Below, in pieces: positions 63,281 through 64,000 of a DNA stretch of 64,000 nucleotides (the first letter of the stretch is position 1; the number at the start of each line of letters is the position of its first letter). The stretch spans positions 248,001 through 312,000 of the forward strand of contig NZ_CP121113.1 of the NCBI RefSeq assembly GCF_029581395.1. Reading direction: 5' to 3'. A program made the position numbers and the translations under genes. This DNA is from Roseinatronobacter sp. S2. Lineage in GTDB: Bacteria; Pseudomonadota; Alphaproteobacteria; Rhodobacterales; Rhodobacteraceae. The notes under the pieces are model-generated. The model worked only from the letters and a program-made list of their open reading frames with translations. It searched no databases and had not been told where the DNA came from.

Positions 63281-64000
63281 TTACCCCTTGTTCTGCGTCT
63301 CTGCCATCAATCTGTCGGAATGCTGTTCGATCACCGCTTCCATCTGGACCAGAAATTCGCGCGGCGGCAGGCCCGCTGAAATGGGTGGCAGAAATTCCAC
63401 CACCGCCAGACCGGGTTTGCGATACAGGCTGTGTTTTGGCCAGAACATGCCCACATTCGTGGCAACCGGCACGCATTCCCCGCGCATCTGGTCATACAGA
63501 ACCGCCGTGCCCACCTTGTAGGGCACTTTTGCACCCGGCGCGACGCGGGTTCCCTGCGGATAGATGATCAGCTGCCCCGCTTCTTCCTGCCCTGCCGCGA
63601 CACGTTTCATCATGTCCTTGATCGCAGACCCGCGCTTGCCGCGATCAACGGGCACACAACCGATACGCATGGCATACCAGCCCAGCAGCGGTGCCCATTT
63701 CAACTGTTTCTTCATCACAAAGCGCGGGCGCGGCAATGCCCCGAATATCAGGATAATGTCAAAAAACGACTGATGCTTGGCCGCGACCAGAACAGCGCCA
63801 TCGGGCACAGTGCCACGAATTTCGGAACGCAGTCCCGCAATCCATGCAGCGGACCAGCGCACATAATGGCAAAAGCTGTGGCACGCCCGCAGCGCCATAT
63901 CCCGCCGCACCAGCGCAAGGGGCGCGAATGCGACCGCCAGAACCAGCATTGCAACATACATCTGCGCAATGAAAATCACAGACCGGACCCATTGGACCGC
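63281..64000 (-). CDS. PlsC-like 1-acyl-glycerol-3-phosphate acyltransferase, 5' end cut by window
   Basis: At least 239 codons of a membrane acyltransferase. The catalytic H-x4-D motif is in KHQSFFD, with YPQGTRVAPG and VPVATNVGMFWP in the usual order. It makes phosphatidic acid or a related lipid. A GTG at 63979 could start it, but the frame remains open to the window end (reading VQWVRSV before it) and homologues I recall have such residues, so the true start is probably outside. Confidence 0.85.
   Translation of the reverse strand, partial: AVQWVRSVIFIAQMYVAMLVLAVAFAPLALVRRDMALRACHSFCHYVRWSAAWIAGLRSEIRGTVPDGAVLVAAKHQSFFDIILIFGALPRPRFVMKKQLKWAPLLGWYAMRIGCVPVDRGKRGSAIKDMMKRVAAGQEEAGQLIIYPQGTRVAPGAKVPYKVGTAVLYDQMRGECVPVATNVGMFWPKHSLYRKPGLAVVEFLPPISAGLPPREFLVQMEAVIEQHSDRLMAETQNKG

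Noticed and set aside
1..64000. CRISPR arrays, tRNA or rRNA genes, insertion sequences, prophage or restriction and defence islands
   Set aside because: No regularly spaced repeats, cloverleaf-type sequences, transposase or integrase reading frames were recognised; the window is mostly housekeeping content in tight operons.

Overview
The window is a compact, GC-rich bacterial chromosome segment. Gene content and order point to an alphaproteobacterium of the Rhodobacteraceae (Rhodobacter/Roseobacter group). Pointers are the aa3 cytochrome oxidase accessory operon ctaC-ctaB-(small gene)-ctaG-ctaE-surf1-thrC without ctaD, an mcl1-type malyl-CoA lyase of the ethylmalonyl-CoA pathway, a CckA hybrid kinase, a DUF1244 protein, and the pyk-rpmI-rplT and secA//ppiC-argJ-mutT arrangements. 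No rRNA, tRNA, CRISPR array, insertion sequence or prophage was recognised. No stretch above about 260 bases lacks a gene.

Layout. 0-6.5 kb: end of nth, a tRNA-type N6-adenine methyltransferase, a DUF2007 gene, polyprenyl diphosphate synthase converging on ispE, a TPR lipoprotein-like protein and ETF-ubiquinone oxidoreductase; several of these are linked to isoprenoid and quinone metabolism. 6.5-11 kb: greA with a leader hairpin, a membrane protein, azlCD and an FAD hydroxyacid oxidase. 11-18.5 kb (minus strand): the cytochrome oxidase assembly operon running on into thrC, an M16 peptidase and a GNAT gene, with a perfect FNR-type box at its head. 18.7-28 kb: tldD, dprA, topA, scoAB, an enoyl-CoA hydratase, a thioesterase and an RsmB-like methyltransferase. 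28.4-37 kb: cckA, then cobT-cobS-cobC-cobU translationally coupled to dnaE. 37-43 kb: mcl1, and divergently dgcN-dgcA-ilvD-dat, which reads as a D-glutamate/D-amino-acid catabolic unit. 43-51 kb: DUF1244, pyk, rpmI-rplT, a thioredoxin-TPR protein, a LON-domain protein, Trm112, mutT, argJ and a parvulin. 51-60 kb: secA, then the four-gene ligase-associated DNA repair operon (exonuclease, ATP-dependent ligase, Lhr-like helicase, PdeM). 60-64 kb: a BASS transporter, an acyl-CoA ligase, a PPOX flavoprotein and a PlsC-like acyltransferase cut by the window edge.

The coding strand is packed with ATGA and TGATG overlaps, so most neighbours are translationally coupled. The most interesting non-coding signals are two intergenic elements with the same unusual architecture (19-bp outer dyad, inner hairpin, G-quadruplex-like tract). 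Next come a pair of dyads between mcl1 and dgcN that sit where regulators would act on either promoter, the FNR box at the oxidase operon, and a terminator-like hairpin in the greA leader. All functions are inferred by reading the sequence; no database search was possible.
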